From Gentiana macrophylla (Eukaryota; Streptophyta; Magnoliopsida; Gentianales; Gentianaceae), in the NCBI GenBank assembly GCA_026214975.1, contig CM047805.1:107999845-108063844 (forward strand): DNA of 64,000 bases, read 5' to 3'. The notes below the pieces were generated by a model. It saw only the letters and a list, made by a program, of their open reading frames with translations, was not told where the DNA came from and did no database searches. Position numbers and translations under genes: made by a program. Every line of letters begins with the position of its first letter. The first letter of the stretch is position 1. This document shows, one piece after another, positions 20,101-32,464 of this stretch.

Positions 20101-21550
20101 CAATGACGCTCAAAATAGTATATCCTACGTCATCAACATTATATCCATTACGAGCTAAAAATAGTTGTTTCGACCTTAAATATGAACCATTTTGAGTTGA
20201 ATATCATATGTCGGGTTCGTGAGTCGAGTAATATGCACTTAACGTTTATTTTCCATTATTCGAAATTAGTTCATGCATTATTTGAATATTTTCATAATAC
20301 GAGATATTGGGCTGAGCTTTGCGGACAATTCTGTAGTGGACCGAATGAAAGGATTGGGCCTAGGGTATTCCAGAACTTTCCAAGCTAAGTCGGCAGAAAG
20401 AAAAAGACAAAAATACCCCCGGTTTACCGGGAGCTGCCGCCAACTTACTGAGAGTCCAGAATCTTCTGAAACGCTTTTTCTTGGACGAGGGGTAGTTCTA
20501 GGTGTTTTTAAGTCAGTTTATTTAGCTATAAATAAGAGGCATCGCCTCAGAATTCAAAATGTATACAATTTTCAAGACAAGTATTATGCAATAAAAGTTC
20601 TTTATTCTTTATTTTATTTATTTTATGAGTTCTGGTCGGAGGGACGACGGAGTCGCCACCTAGGAAGAGATCCGAGGGATATCTACACTCATCTTCGAGG
20701 GTATGATTTTCTGTCTTTTCCAAAATGTAGATCTGTCGTTGTTCTATTAGACTAGTATGTGCTAATTGTTTATTTAGTTTAATTATGTAGTGTTTAGTTT
20801 ATTTTACCCCATGTATGTATAGATCTGATTCGTTGGTGAAGAAATCATAAAGTAGTGATTGCGTTCTTCAGATCTACGATGGTCTATATCGCTAGATCTG
20901 AATACGTAGTAAATTACTAGTTCATGATAATCGGCGCTAGCTACGTTGATCGACAGATTTAATATACATGTTAGTAGCGTGATCAACTATTTGCATGCCA
21001 TCATAAATTAGCATGAAGGACTAGCAAGGTGAAGTGTTAATTAGGACATAGTCTTGATAGATCCTTAGGAACGTGCTAGTCATTGTCGATAGCTACTTAG
21101 GGTGGTTGTCGGTCTCGTGCCGGCATCTCTAGATCTTAATGCGTATGAGCTAATGCAACCAATGAAGGAGGTTAGTTGCGTATGGATTGTATGTTGTCCT
21201 TACAATGAAAGCAGATAGGATTAGGAGTTGCACCCGTAGCTATCAATGAATTAAAATTTACCAACGGGGATGACTATTGCATATGTGTGAGGGAATAACT
21301 AATTGCTCATAGTTAGACTAATACCTTAGAAACTCTTGTTTGCTCCGTGTGAACTTGCATAATCTTGCTACTTTATTGTTACCAATTTTACTTCAGTCTA
21401 TATTATAGTTGGTCGTAGACCTTATTTGTGACAAGCTCAATCTTAATAATTTGAAGTTTTTACGAGTCTCTGTGGGGTCGACTTTGACTCGCCAGTACTC
21501 TACTACGATAGACCTAGTCCTATTGCTAGTAAGTGCTTTGCACGGGATCA
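20101..21550 (+). repeat. 5' LTR of the Athila element (1450 bp)
   Basis: It starts CAATGACGCTC where the 3' LTR has TGATGATGCTC, so the terminal TG has mutated to CA. It ends GCACGGGATCA. A TATAAATA box is at 20527-20534. A long open frame (20273-20755) runs through the transcribed part and recurs in the 3' LTR (32592-33002) but has no known domain. U5 ends with CTCTGTGGGGTCGAC. Confidence 0.85.
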
Positions 21551-21558
21551 ATATTTTT

Positions 21559-21577
21559 TGGCACCGTTGCTGGGGAC
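21559..21577 (+). promoter_or_regulatory. Primer-binding site of the Athila element
   Basis: TGGCACCGTTGCTGGGGAC lies 8 bases after the LTR. It differs slightly from TGGCGCCGTTGCCGGGGA, the site typical of Athila/Tat elements and attributed to Asp tRNA. It sets the plus orientation. Confidence 0.8.
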
Positions 21578-21917
21578 TCGTGTCAAGAATGTTTTTTATT
21601 TGTGATTGAGTGTCTGTATATATTCGAGTCTATTTTATTGAGTCTGTTTTATCATCTATTTATACTGGAGTCGTACAGAGTTGGTTTTGTTTTAATCTTA
21701 AAAGAAAAATATAACACCCGGTTAATCGAGGGTTTCCCGCGATTAATCGAGGCTCCCAGATTCGGCAGAATCGGTTCTGTCAGTTCATCGTCAAGTCAGT
21801 AGTCAGAGTCTGTATTTTTGAGTCTGCCAGGCGGGTGTAACAGCCGTCGAGGCTAGTCACTAACTGTTTATTTTTGTTGAGTCTTGAGTTCGCACGAAGG
21901 AGGATACACATAACACA

Positions 21918-23240
21918 ATGGCGCATAATGGACAAAACGGTGTCACGGAAGAGTCAATGGAGCAGGAGTTGTGCTACAAGCAGATAGAAGAACTCTACAG
22001 AATTATGTAGTGCCCACGATTGGCAATTTGTGCCAGTGATTGTTCAGCCAGAGAATTCGGCTGAGGACTTTCACCCTAAGCCAAACGTGATACAGATGGT
22101 GACCAATTACACTACCTTCCATGGAGTACCGAACGAAGATCCTAGTGTACGTGTCACTAACTTTTTGGCGATAATCAGCACAGTCAAACCTGCAGGAGTA
22201 CCTGAAGACAACATTAAGCTGAAATTGTTTCCATTCACTCTGAAAGACAAGGAAAAGATATGGTTATTGTCTCTAGCACCAGGATCGATTCAAACTTGGA
22301 CCGATCTACTGCAGAAATTTATGAATAAGTACTGCCCACCTGGGAAGTCACTACAAATAAGACAAGATATCATGAATTTCAAGCAATAACCAACTGAAAC
22401 TTTAGAAGAAACTTAGGAAAGGTTTAAGGAAGCACAACATAAATGCCCTCACCACGATATCACTCTGCATGTACGAATGCACAGTTTATATCACGGATTG
22501 CAGGCGAGTGAATAAATGAGAGTTGATGCATCAAGCAATGGATGTTTTGCGTTGCTGTCACCTGAAGCTGAAGAAAAGTTGGAACAAATAGCACTTACAA
22601 GCTAATGGGGAACACATCAAATTGAGAATGTCAAGGTAGTTGAGGTGTATTTGGAGAATATATTTCTCAAAAGATCTTATACCGGTTAATTGCAATGAAT
22701 GAGAAAATAGAAGGCATGCAAGATCGCATTGCCAAAGTAGAGAAAGTTTAAGAAATAGAGCAACCAATACCGAAGATGTGAACTATCTAGGGAGGCAAGA
22801 AAATCATTATAGGGGCGGATACCACCCAGGTTCTTACGACCTGGTTTTTGACTAAGTGACCCTAATGGTGGAGAGAGACCATGGGAAACTGGTGGATTCA
22901 TGCCTCAATTAAACAAGTCTGGTGGTTGGGAAGCAGCCATGGATAAATTGAGTCAACTGTGACCGACATGGTCAATCAACTCACAAAATCCATGACTGAG
23001 CTAAATGCAAACTTCACCACCTATTTTCAGAAGAATGATACAAGACTGACTAATCAGGAAGCCTTGATGCAGAATCTATCACACCAAGTGGGGCAGATTG
23101 CCGAACAAGTGTCAGCCCGTCCTCCGAGAGGATTTCCCAGTAACATTGAGAAGAATCCGAAGGACGTGAATGCAATTATGACTAGAAGCGAAGGAAATTC
23201 TGGACCAATTAGGCTAACTATCCAGGAAGAATCATAAAGT
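21918..23240 (+). pseudogene. Athila gag, broken
   Basis: Gag capsid protein. An ATG at 21918 opens a short frame (MAHNGQNGVTEES) that stops at about 22010. The Retrotrans_gag domain follows at 22030-22389: NVIQMVTNYTTFHGVPNEDP, NFLAIISTVKPAGVPEDNIK, LFPFTLKDKEKIWLLSLAPG, WTDLLQKFMNKYCPP. A stop follows NFKQ. Its continuation near 22410 has ERFKEAQHKCPHHDI. A C-terminal coiled part (22959-23237) has VNQLTKSMTELNANF and QNLSHQVGQIAEQV, ending with the RGFPSNIEKNPKDVNAIMTR motif common to this family. Confidence 0.8.
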
Positions 23241-23429
23241 AGTCAACATCGAACGCAGCAGAATCGAGGAGAAAAGATGGGCGGTAAATCGGGACACTAC
23301 GCCGATTAACCTGGCGTCTGCAGATTCCATACACGAACAGGCAGTGCAGCAACATGCAACAAGTAAGTCTTCATGAACTATAACTGTTAATCCTGCTACT
23401 TTACCCTATCCCTCAAGCAAATATAAACC

Positions 23430-23960
23430 GAATAATGATGATGCTCATTATAAAAATTTCATAGAAATGTTTAAAAAGTTGCAAGTGAATGCAAGAGTAC
23501 GCGAAATTTTTTAAAGAAGCAATCTTTACCAAAAGGAAGTTGTTAGACCTTAAGACTATTTTCCGTAACGAGGAATGCTCGGCAGTTTTGCAATGCAAAC
23601 TGCCTTCTAAGTGTAAAGATTTTAGGAGCTTCCTCATACCGTGCACAATTGAAGGAGTGTGCCTAAATAAAGCATTGAGTGATTTGGGAGCCAGTGTCAA
23701 TTTAATGTCACTCTTCATCTTTCATAAGTTATGCATGAAAGAGTTGAACGAAACATCTATAACCCTTCAATTGGCCGATAGGTCTATAAAGCAACCGTGC
23801 GGTGTGGTGGAGGATGTTCTGGTGAAGGTTGATAAGTTTGTATTCCCCGTAGACTTTGTAGTGCTGGATATGGAAGCTAACCATGATGTTCCATTGATCT
23901 TAGGAAGACCTTTCCTAGCGACAAGTAAGACATTGATAGATTTTCATAGGGTGAGTTGAT
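23430..23960 (+). pseudogene. Athila aspartic protease
   Basis: Processes the polyprotein. The frame at 23489-23959 has KALSDLGASVNLMSLFIF, in which the catalytic Asp (codon at 23681) sits in DLGAS, the usual plant Athila form of the DSG/DTG motif. FPVDFVVLDMEANHDVPLIL and GRPFLATSKTLIDF form the second half, with the conserved ILGRPFL. The frame is open from 23489 but is not continuous with gag or RT. Confidence 0.8.
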
Positions 23961-24499
23961 TTTAAGAGTAAATAAGGACAGCGTAGTGTTGAATGTGATG
24001 AAAACAATGAAATATGCACAAGATGAAGGAGAAGCATGTTAAATGCTAGATGCCATAAATGAGCTTGTTTTGCAATTACATCTTCAAGTGGCACTAGACC
24101 CTAAAGTAGCAGAGACTTTGCTCCTGAAGGAAGTAATGAGGAAACCTGGCATGGGTGTAGCGAAGGTCAAGTACGAGAAGTAGAGCCTATATCTTCTGTG
24201 GATGTAGGAGGAACAATCATAGACCTTCGTGGCATAAGTTCTTTGACTTACAATTGACTGGTAAGCTGTTAAGATCATCCCTGGAAGAGCCACCAAGGAA
24301 TTTAACGTTTAAACCTTTGACATCTCACCTGGTGTACGTAAACTTACAAGATGATACTCTTCCCCTCATAACTTCATCGTTACTATCACCATTAGAGGAG
24401 GAGAAACTGTTAAGAGTACTGAGAGCATAATGGAGCATTCAGGTGGACCATAGCAGATATTCGAGAAATAAGCCCATCAGTGTATATGCATAAGACCTC

Positions 24500-25730
24500 T
24501 GTGGACCCAGAAAAAAAAAAGCAGTAGCACAACTTCAAAGGAGGTTGATGCCACAATTTAAGGATGTTATTAAGGAATAGATTATAAAGATGTTGGAAAT
24601 AGGAATCATTTTCCCAATTGCAGACATAAAATAGGTGAGCCCGATTCATGTGGTGCCCAAGAAAGGAGGATTCACTGTTCAACGTAATGAGTTTGATAAG
24701 TTAATCCCTGTGAGGCTAATTACTGGACATCGAGTTTGCATCGATTTTAGGAAACTGAATGACGCAACTTGTAAAGATAATGTTTCATACCATTCATTGA
24801 CCAGATGTTAGAAAGATTAAGCGGTCATGCTTTTTATTGTTTCTTAGATGGATATTCTGGTTACTACCAGATCCATATTGCCCCAGAGGACCGAGAGAAA
24901 ACCACTTTCACATGTCCCGATGGAACTTTTATGTACAATCACATGCCTTTTGGACTTTGTAATGGACCAAAAACATTCCAAATGTGCATGATGTCTTTAT
25001 TTACGGACATGGTGGAGGACTTTCTGGATATTTTCATGGGTGACTTTTCTCTATGTGAAGATAGCTTTGATAAATGCTTGGACAACTTGAGTAGAGTGCT
25101 GAATAGATGTGAAGAGATCAACCTTGTACTTAACTGGGAAAATTTTCATTTTATGGTCACAGACGGAATAGTGCTGGGACATAAGATTTCAAAGAAAGGA
25201 ATGAAGGTTGATAAGGCAATGATAGTGGTCATAGAGAAGTTACCCCCTCCAACAATCTTAAAGACATTGCGGGCCTTTCTTGGCCATGCAGGCTTCTATA
25301 GAATGTTTATTAAAGATTTCTTTAAAGTTTCTAGACCTTTAACGGAATTACTTGCAAAGGATGTGCCTTTAGTATTTGGAGAAGAATGCAAGCAAGCATT
25401 CAACACATTGAAGCAAATGCTTATGACCGCCCCAATTCTGGTAGCCCCAGAATGGAACAAACCTTTTGAGCTTATGTGTGATGCAAGCGACACGGGAGTT
25501 GGAGCACCACTGGACAAATGGAGGATAAAATATTTAAGCATATCTATTATGCCACCGTAACTTATAACATTGCCCGGAGGAATTATGCGACTACAAAGAA
25601 AGGAACTCTTAGTTGTGATCTTTACATTTGAAAAGTTTCGACCATATCGATAGGATCGAATTCATTTGTATTCACTCGATCACGCACTCTGAAATAGCTT
25701 ATAAACAAACAAGACTCAAACCGAGATTGT
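24500..25730 (+). pseudogene. Athila reverse transcriptase and RNase H start, catalytic Asp lost
   Basis: Copies element RNA into DNA. Degraded start at 24580-24700 (SPIHVVPKKGGFTVQRNEFD), then DFRKLNDATCKDN, MLERLSGHAFYCFLDGYSGY (24805 on), PDGTFMYNHMPFGLCNGP. The active-site box reads IFMGDFS, where the family has FMDDFS: the Gly codon is at 25039-25041, so one metal-binding Asp is gone. LVLNWENFHFMVTDGIVLGH, LPPPTILKTLRAFLGHAGFY and FELMCDASDTGVGAPL (RNase H start) follow. The 251-codon frame ends at 25560. Later RNase H (YNIARRNYATTKKELL) is frameshifted. Confidence 0.85.
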
Positions 25731-25734
25731 TAAG

Positions 25735-26990
25735 ATGGATTCTACTCTTAAAGATTTTGATGTCGAGATTAAGGATAAAAAGGGATACGAGAACCAGGTG
25801 GCTGATCACCTGTCAAGATTAACTTTGCTAGAAGAGGAGCAACCGACTGAGATAAGGGAGAGCTTTCCCGATGAACAACTTTTTTCCGTCTCAGTAGTAG
25901 CTCGGTCGAATCTCGGACCCGGCGAGTAATACAACAAGAGTGGGCAAGGTATACCATTGGTTTCCTAACAATGTAAATTATCTAGCAGAAAGGTTCCTTC
26001 CACCGGAATTCACAAGTGCGGATACGAAAAAGTTCTTTACGGATCTGAAGCATTATTATTGGGACGACACCAACCTATACAAGATGTGCCCTGATACCAT
26101 TCTTATGCAATGCATCCATGATGACGAGATTCCAAGTATTCTAAGCCAATGTCATTCTGGAGAAGTTGGAGGTTACTATGGACCAACCAAGACAGCATCA
26201 AAGATACTGTAGTGTGGATTCTATTGGCCTACCATTCATAAATCTTCTTACAAGTTTACAAGAGCCTGTCATTCCTGTCAAATGATTGGTAACATTTCCA
26301 AGCGGAATGAGATGCCACTGCATATTATCATAGAAGTGTAAGTATTCAATGTTTGGGGAATTGACTTTTTTTGTGCCTTTCACATCATCAAAATCAAATC
26401 GTTACATCCTCGTAGCAGTTGATTATGTTTCCAAATGGGTGGAGGCAGTGGCCTCACCTACTAATGATGCCAGGGTAGTCCTGAGATGTCTTAAGAAAAA
26501 CATTTGTATGAGGTTTGGAGTGCCCAGAGCCATAATTAGTGACGGAGGTAGCCATTTCTATAACCGTTTGAGAAATTAATGTTGAGACATGGGGTTAGAC
26601 ATAAGATTGCAGCAGCATATCACCCCTAGAAGAGTGGACAAGTGGAGGTCAAGAACAGCGAGATTAAGAGGATCTTAGATAAGACTGTGAATCCCACAAG
26701 GAAAGATTGGTCTTTGAAATTAGATGACGCTCTATGGGCGTACAGAACCGCTTACAAGACCACAATTGGGATGTCACCAAATATGATAGTATTTGGAAAA
26801 GCGTTTCACAAAAGTCTAGATAGTATGTAACACAAGCAGTCACAAAAGTTTTCAATTCAAGCGCGTTTGAAGTTAAGAATGAATACTCTAGGAAAACATT
26901 CATAGTAAACGGCCACAGGCTGAAACATTACCTAGAGCACAAGTATAACCCTGAATTGGAAGTTTTTATGTTGGAAGATCCACTATACGA
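25735..26990 (+). pseudogene. Athila RNase H end and integrase
   Basis: LKDFDVEIKDKKGYENQVAD + HLSRL ends the RNase H region (25735-25830). Integrase: zinc-binding H-x-H/C-x2-C region around HSGEVGGYYGPTKTASKIL and ACHSCQ (26150-26280), the core with [30 protein letters not shown], the second Asp in [10 protein letters not shown] (26540), and [18 protein letters not shown] with the Glu (26646 on), [18 protein letters not shown]. Stops at 26211, 26340, 26577 and 26830. The C-terminal tail runs to about 26990 (VNGHRLKHYLEHKYNPE). Confidence 0.85.
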
Positions 26991-27104
26991 ATAAAGGAGC
27001 CCTATTAGTACAGTCAAGCTGGTGACTATAAATTCAGAACTATACTAAACCTTTATTTACTGTTATTATTTATTTTTTGTTGTTTGAGTCAATAAAGTGA
27101 AGGA

Positions 27105-28798
27105 TGTAGGAGCTCAGATCTAAACGAGTTAGATCTACGCACAGCGGATGGATCACGATTCATATATCATAATACATAAATAAAGGATTTAACTACTACA
27201 AGGAGGTTAAGATTATATTACCAATAGTGGGAAGAGAAGCCTTGATCTTCCAATGTGTTCTCCAAACGGTGGTTGGTGGACAACCTTCTTGATAAAAGCA
27301 CCTCCTTGATATGCAACACCAAGAAAAACTTGTAGTTTTTCTTCTTCTAAAAACCCAAGACAAGAAAAAACAATTTTTCTCTTATTTTATGATGATGTGG
27401 TCGATATTCTCAATTTCCATTACACTTGGAATAACTCTCCTTTTATAGGAGATTAAATCATTGGTCTCCAAGTTTTAATTAATTAATTAAATAAAATAAA
27501 AGAATATTTTCCTTAATGACTAATTATGACATGTCATTGACCAATAGAAAATCAAATAACAAGTCATCCAACCAATCATATAACAAGAATATCTTTTATA
27601 TTTCCATAACACAAGAAAATTAATTATTGTGCTAAATAGAGACATTAATGGCGCCACCTTAGGGTTAAAAGCCCACATAAAATGTCTTTTATGTGTATTA
27701 TATTATTTAGCCCAACTAAATAATATCCATGCATATCAATTAATTAGCCCAGCCAATTAATTATCACTGAGGCCCAAATAAACAAGAATATCAGCCCGAA
27801 TTATAAAAGCCACGTTGGGGACCATGAACCTATAACCAGTAGCTCCAATAATTAATATTCATCAAACAGAATATAATTATTAATTCCGGGATTACGCCAC
27901 CATAAACCCGAAACTGAACTCTACCAATTATAGATGTATACTTATACTCAACCCATATAGTGAATAAGCGTCCTTTGATATAATCAATACATACGGACTA
28001 ACCCTCCATAGATCGCCCATTCTCGAGTGGGAAGTCTCCGTGAACCCGACTCAGAATATCTTATCCTTATTTACCATTAACCCCCTAGTGATCAATTAGT
28101 TCTCATATCTGACTAGTAGCTAATTAGTCTAAAATGAACTAGGCACATCGATCATTTTCTTAGGGCTAACAAATAAGGGGATCGTCTCTCTACTTCCCAG
28201 CAGAAGGAATGGATTCCATGTCTGTGAAAATCGAACTACTCACTCATCGGAGATAGTGCCAATGAGAAGTGACTTGGAACACATATTTAAGTGAACCGTA
28301 ACTAACACATCAAACACTACCCCAAGACAAGCGGCACCACTGTGATCACCTCAAGATTAAGGTTGATCCATATATGATCATCTAATGATTTAATAAGATT
28401 CCTCAATTACGGAATTATATCGAGAAATTCAGATTAAATCGGTCCAAATCTATAAGAATGCCATCATATATAAATACCCCACGTAGGTACCTCTCTACCG
28501 ACAAATCGGATAAGACTATCACACCCTAAGGTGTTCTCAAGCATTATTGGTGTTTTAATCAAGAGACCCTAAACTCGATTATATTCACCACGGACTAACA
28601 GATTTAAGCATATCTCCACTAACTCAATCCTCACGTGTAATCCATACACTTAGTTAAGTGGTTACATACGATATACTTAGGTTTTTGCGGCAGATGTATT
28701 ACTTTACAAGCACAAATCAAGTAATAAGGTGAGATAAATTCGGTCATCCATTATTAAAAACAATTACACAAATTGTCTTTCGGGCACTACACCTAACA
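27105..28798 (-). mobile_element. Copia-like LTR (probable solo LTR) inside the Athila element
   Basis: The minus strand starts TGTTAGGTGTAGTGCCCGAA and ends GAGCTCCTACA, giving plus-strand borders TGTAGGAGCTC and CACCTAACA. No reading frame or polymerase domain inside 1694 bp, so a solo LTR is likely. The flanks AAGGA (27100-27104) and TAAAG (28799-28803) do not match, so the target duplication has been lost or a border is off by a few bases. Confidence 0.6.
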
Positions 28799-30107
28799 TA
28801 AAGTAGCATGACAATCGCAAGGTTTTTTCATCACATATATCTTCGGTCGTCTGGCTAGAGATATATGTGTTTTTTTTCTTTCACGATTCTCATGTGATAC
28901 CCTCATAAAAGTTTCACATCTTGCTTAGGCCAACAAAAGAATAAAGTGGCTTAAACTGTTTTTGTGCCTTCCTGAGGTATGCACAATTACCGCCACCTTA
29001 TTTTCTCATTGCCCTTCTCATGTTACTCATAGTTTTTGGAAGTATTTTGGAAAAGAGTTAAATACTTCGAAGATGGATGACCTATGAGCTAATGATTACG
29101 CTTCAGGATTCACTATTTTGACTCGGCAGACCAATTTTCAGAGTTAAGTACCATTTCTATTTTCAGTTTAATTATTAGTTATTGGGGACAATGTCTATAA
29201 TAAGTGGGGGGTAAGGGAGGTCTTAGCTAGATAATCGATAAAGGGAATAAACTTTGAAATTTAAACACTGCTTTTAGCTTGCCTATTGCACGTTCGAGTA
29301 AGGAATCGTGAGAGAAAAGGAGCCCAAGAACAATTTGAAGTTAGCTATAGCATATTCAATTTAGAATGGAAGAATGAGCATGTGTTACGTTGCATGAAGT
29401 AGTAACTTATTAAATGTTATTCTATCATTGCACTCAATTATTTGAGCACGTAATCAATGTGAGAAGTGTTGGAGATTAGATGACGGATTGTTTTAACCGG
29501 GAATCATTATTTGTTTGTCTATATACTTTAACAAATTGTTGTAGGACAAGGGAAGTAACTTGAATACCATAAAAGGTAAACCGGACAAAACAGACTTGTG
29601 AGAGAGAGAGAAAAAAAAGTGAGAAATCAGCCAAGAAAAGCCGATAGAGCGTAAAATGCATGGCTATTGCCAAAAACGAGAAAAGAAAAAGACAAATGAT
29701 GATATGATAAAGGCAATGAGGGAAGCGAACTCATAGCAAAAAGGGCACGACCCTTGCATAAAAAAAGATACAAACGAAGACCTAAGAGTAAGACTCGGTC
29801 CCCAAGTCCGCCCGGCCGGATTAAGGTACCATGTTGTGTAACCAAGTCTGAAGGCAAGATGAGCGAGTGTATGCGCAGGTAAGTTAAGATTGTTGGGTTA
29901 ATACAACTTGATTCTCTTCACGAATGCACTATCACGAAATATTCATCACACGACACATTGATGCATGATGGGTAGTCATTAATGAGGAGCTTATGGAATG
30001 TTTCTTGACATGTGTTTTGCCGGAAATGTTTATTGAATATGTGGTAGTTGATGGGGTTTTCTCTTGGAGGTACATTCCGTCTTGATACTCTGCTCGAGGA
30101 CGAGCAA
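28799..30107 (+). other. 3' non-coding region of the Athila element
   Basis: 1.3 kb between integrase and the 3' LTR without a supported gene. Short hairpin-like ATATATCTTCGGTC words occur near 28840, and a purine-rich stretch at 29600-29780. GAGGACGAGCAAAGGGC directly before the purine tract is a conserved landmark of Athila/Tat elements. Confidence 0.6.
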
Positions 30108-30127
30108 AGGGCTAGTGGGGGGGTAGT
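30108..30127 (+). promoter_or_regulatory. Polypurine tract of the Athila element
   Basis: GGGCTAGTGGGGGGGTAGT, directly before TGATGATGCTC, the start of the 3' LTR. It would prime plus-strand DNA synthesis. Confidence 0.7.
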
Positions 30128-30250
30128 TGATGATGCTCAAAAGAGTATATCCTACAGCACCAACATTCTGTCCACCACAAGCTAAAAATAGTTGTTTCGA
30201 CCTATAAATATGAACAATTTTGAGTTGAATATCATATGTCGGGTTCGGGA

Positions 30251-32464
30251 TGTTGTAATAGTGTCCTAAACCTAACCGGGTCGGATCATTTCTACTACTA
30301 CCTCTGTCCCACAAAAAGTGTCCACTTTTTGTTGGACACGGAAATTAAGAAAATAATTAATGTGTTGTATTTTAAGAATGAATAGACAAATATACCCTTA
30401 ACTAATCATAAATGCTTGTTTTGGAATATGAAAGGATTATGGAAAATTAAATGTTAAAATATGGGTATGATTGAAAAAAATGTATTTAATGAGGTATTGG
30501 AAATTTAAATGGACACTTTTTATGGGACAATTCATTTTTCCGTTATGGACACTTTTTGTGGGACGGAGGTAGTATTTATGATTATACATATATAATAAAT
30601 GGCTTTTTCTGTTGTCATATATTTGTTCGTTAAAGAACCAATTAAGAATTTTTATTTGATAACGTCCTTGGTATTAAACTGTGATAGAGAAACCATGATA
30701 GGCGATTATGGTTGATGAGATCTGTAATCACTTTAATAAGTTTGATACTTAAATGTCTCTAGGCTCATGTACTATTAAACAGGGCATTGATAGTATGTAC
30801 AGGCTAGCACGTATTAGATGTCTTCTGTCTTTAAGGCCAGGGATAGATCTCGTCTATCGAAGTGTAGGGACACTTGGACTTTACGTGGACGTGTATTAGA
30901 GAATGCGTACGTTAGACTGATCCACTTACACTGTTAAGTGTCAAACTATGTGACGGTTGTGTAATTATCCTTAGGACTGGAGTCTACATGGCATCACGGT
31001 GTGGATTGTCATTCTTTGACACTACTGAGGTTTCCCCTAACCATGGGGCGATCATGTGATAGTGATTGGGTGTGATACTGATGCATGCGGAGTTTACATG
31101 TTAGGTCGTCTTGGAATCGCGTACCCTATGAATAGGGGCACATATATCCGAAAGAGTCTTCTTATAAGGAATGTCTTACTCTCGTCAATCTTTGCAAAGT
31201 GGAAGTAAATGAGTTACTTCGAGAGAGCATGATATTCATATTATAAGATACGGTCGTCACTGCTTGACACTCGACCTACGACCGTATGTATATTATTACA
31301 GAGATATGATTCTATTTACACGCTAATCGAGCACATGAAAGGTAGTAGTCATTGCGTATTGATTATTCCGATGATTGGGGGTCATGGACGTGTTGCTAGA
31401 CACTATCCATGATCGTTAGAGGTAAAGGGCATTTTCGTAATTGCGCCATATGTCTATGGCCAACATATTCGGAAGCCTATCAGGTCACACACATATGAAC
31501 ATTAAGTCTGATTAAAATGTGGTTATAGTTGATGACCAAATAAGGAAAGTTTATCTCAAGACTATAAAGGTTATAGTGGTAAATTAATATGGTGGTATTT
31601 ATTTATTATAAATAAATATAATACAAGATATTAATTATGTTGATTAGTTAAAGATATGTATACAGATACATAATTTAGAAATATGTATATATGATATAAA
31701 TGTATTTTGCAAATTAATTAATCATTGTATTATATTAATTGAAGAATATTCCGGAAGCCAATTTATGGCTAAAAGTGGCGCAATTTCTAGTGTATTAGGA
31801 TACATTTGAATTGTGCAATTTAATTAATAATATTACCATAATATTAATATTGCATATATATTAATTGATTTTTGGAAAAAAAATAGATTTATTGTAATAA
31901 GATAAAGATAGTCAATATTAGATATTGACAATATCTTGGAAATATTTAATATAAGATATTAAATTAAATGAGATAAATCAATCTAAAGGATTTTCCTTAT
32001 TTTATTAGGAAAATGTTTTCTTTCTCTCCACTCAACCCAAGACTTGTTCCCCAAGGATTTTGGGAAGGCTTGGGGCGCCCCATAGGCCTATAAAAGCAAG
32101 GGGGTGCCAAGCTTTTGTATAGTACACCATAATTCAAAGAGCTAATTGTTCTTGTGAAAAATAAGAGAGTTTCTTAGAGAGAGAATAGAGAGAGAAAAGG
32201 TCGACCTAGTAGTCGAGTTTTTCTAGTACCAATCCTTGGCGGAATTCCGACGAGGTGCTCGTGTGGATTACTAGTAGAGGCCGGACGCTTGGACGGCTCG
32301 TGCACATCTACTCCTACCGGACGGTCAAAGCGTCGATCTTTTAGATTAACCAAGGTAGTATTACCACCCCCTCTCTTATATGTTTATTGTTCAAATGAAG
32401 ATCATCTTGGATCGGGAAATCAATTTTTTAAATTCCGCTGTTCTACTCAATTGATTTCCTAACA
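30251..32464 (+). mobile_element. Solo LTR (copia-type ends) in the Athila 3' LTR
   Basis: It starts TGTTGTAATAGTGTCC and ends GATTTCCTAACA. The flanks are CGGGA (30246-30250) and CGTGA (32465-32469), one mismatch; the unbroken 5' LTR reads TTCGTGAGTCGAG at this point, confirming CGTGA as target. 2214 bp including a 275-bp MITE. CCTATAAAAGC near 32088 is a plausible TATA box, followed by a GAGAGAGA-rich leader and CTGTTCTACTCAATTGATTT before the end, as in copia LTRs. Confidence 0.8.
30298..30572. mobile_element. Stowaway-like Tc1/mariner MITE
   Basis: Terminal inverted repeats CTACCTCTGTCCCACAAAAA on the left and CTACCTCCGTCCCACAAAAA on the right in reverse complement. TA flanks lie at 30296-30297 and 30573-30574. 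275 bp, AT-rich, no coding capacity. The ends fit the CTCCCTCCGTCCC consensus of plant Stowaway elements. Confidence 0.85.

Noticed and set aside
28799..30107. Env-like frame after Athila integrase
   Set aside because: Some Athila elements have one, but here no sustained frame exists between integrase and the purine tract.
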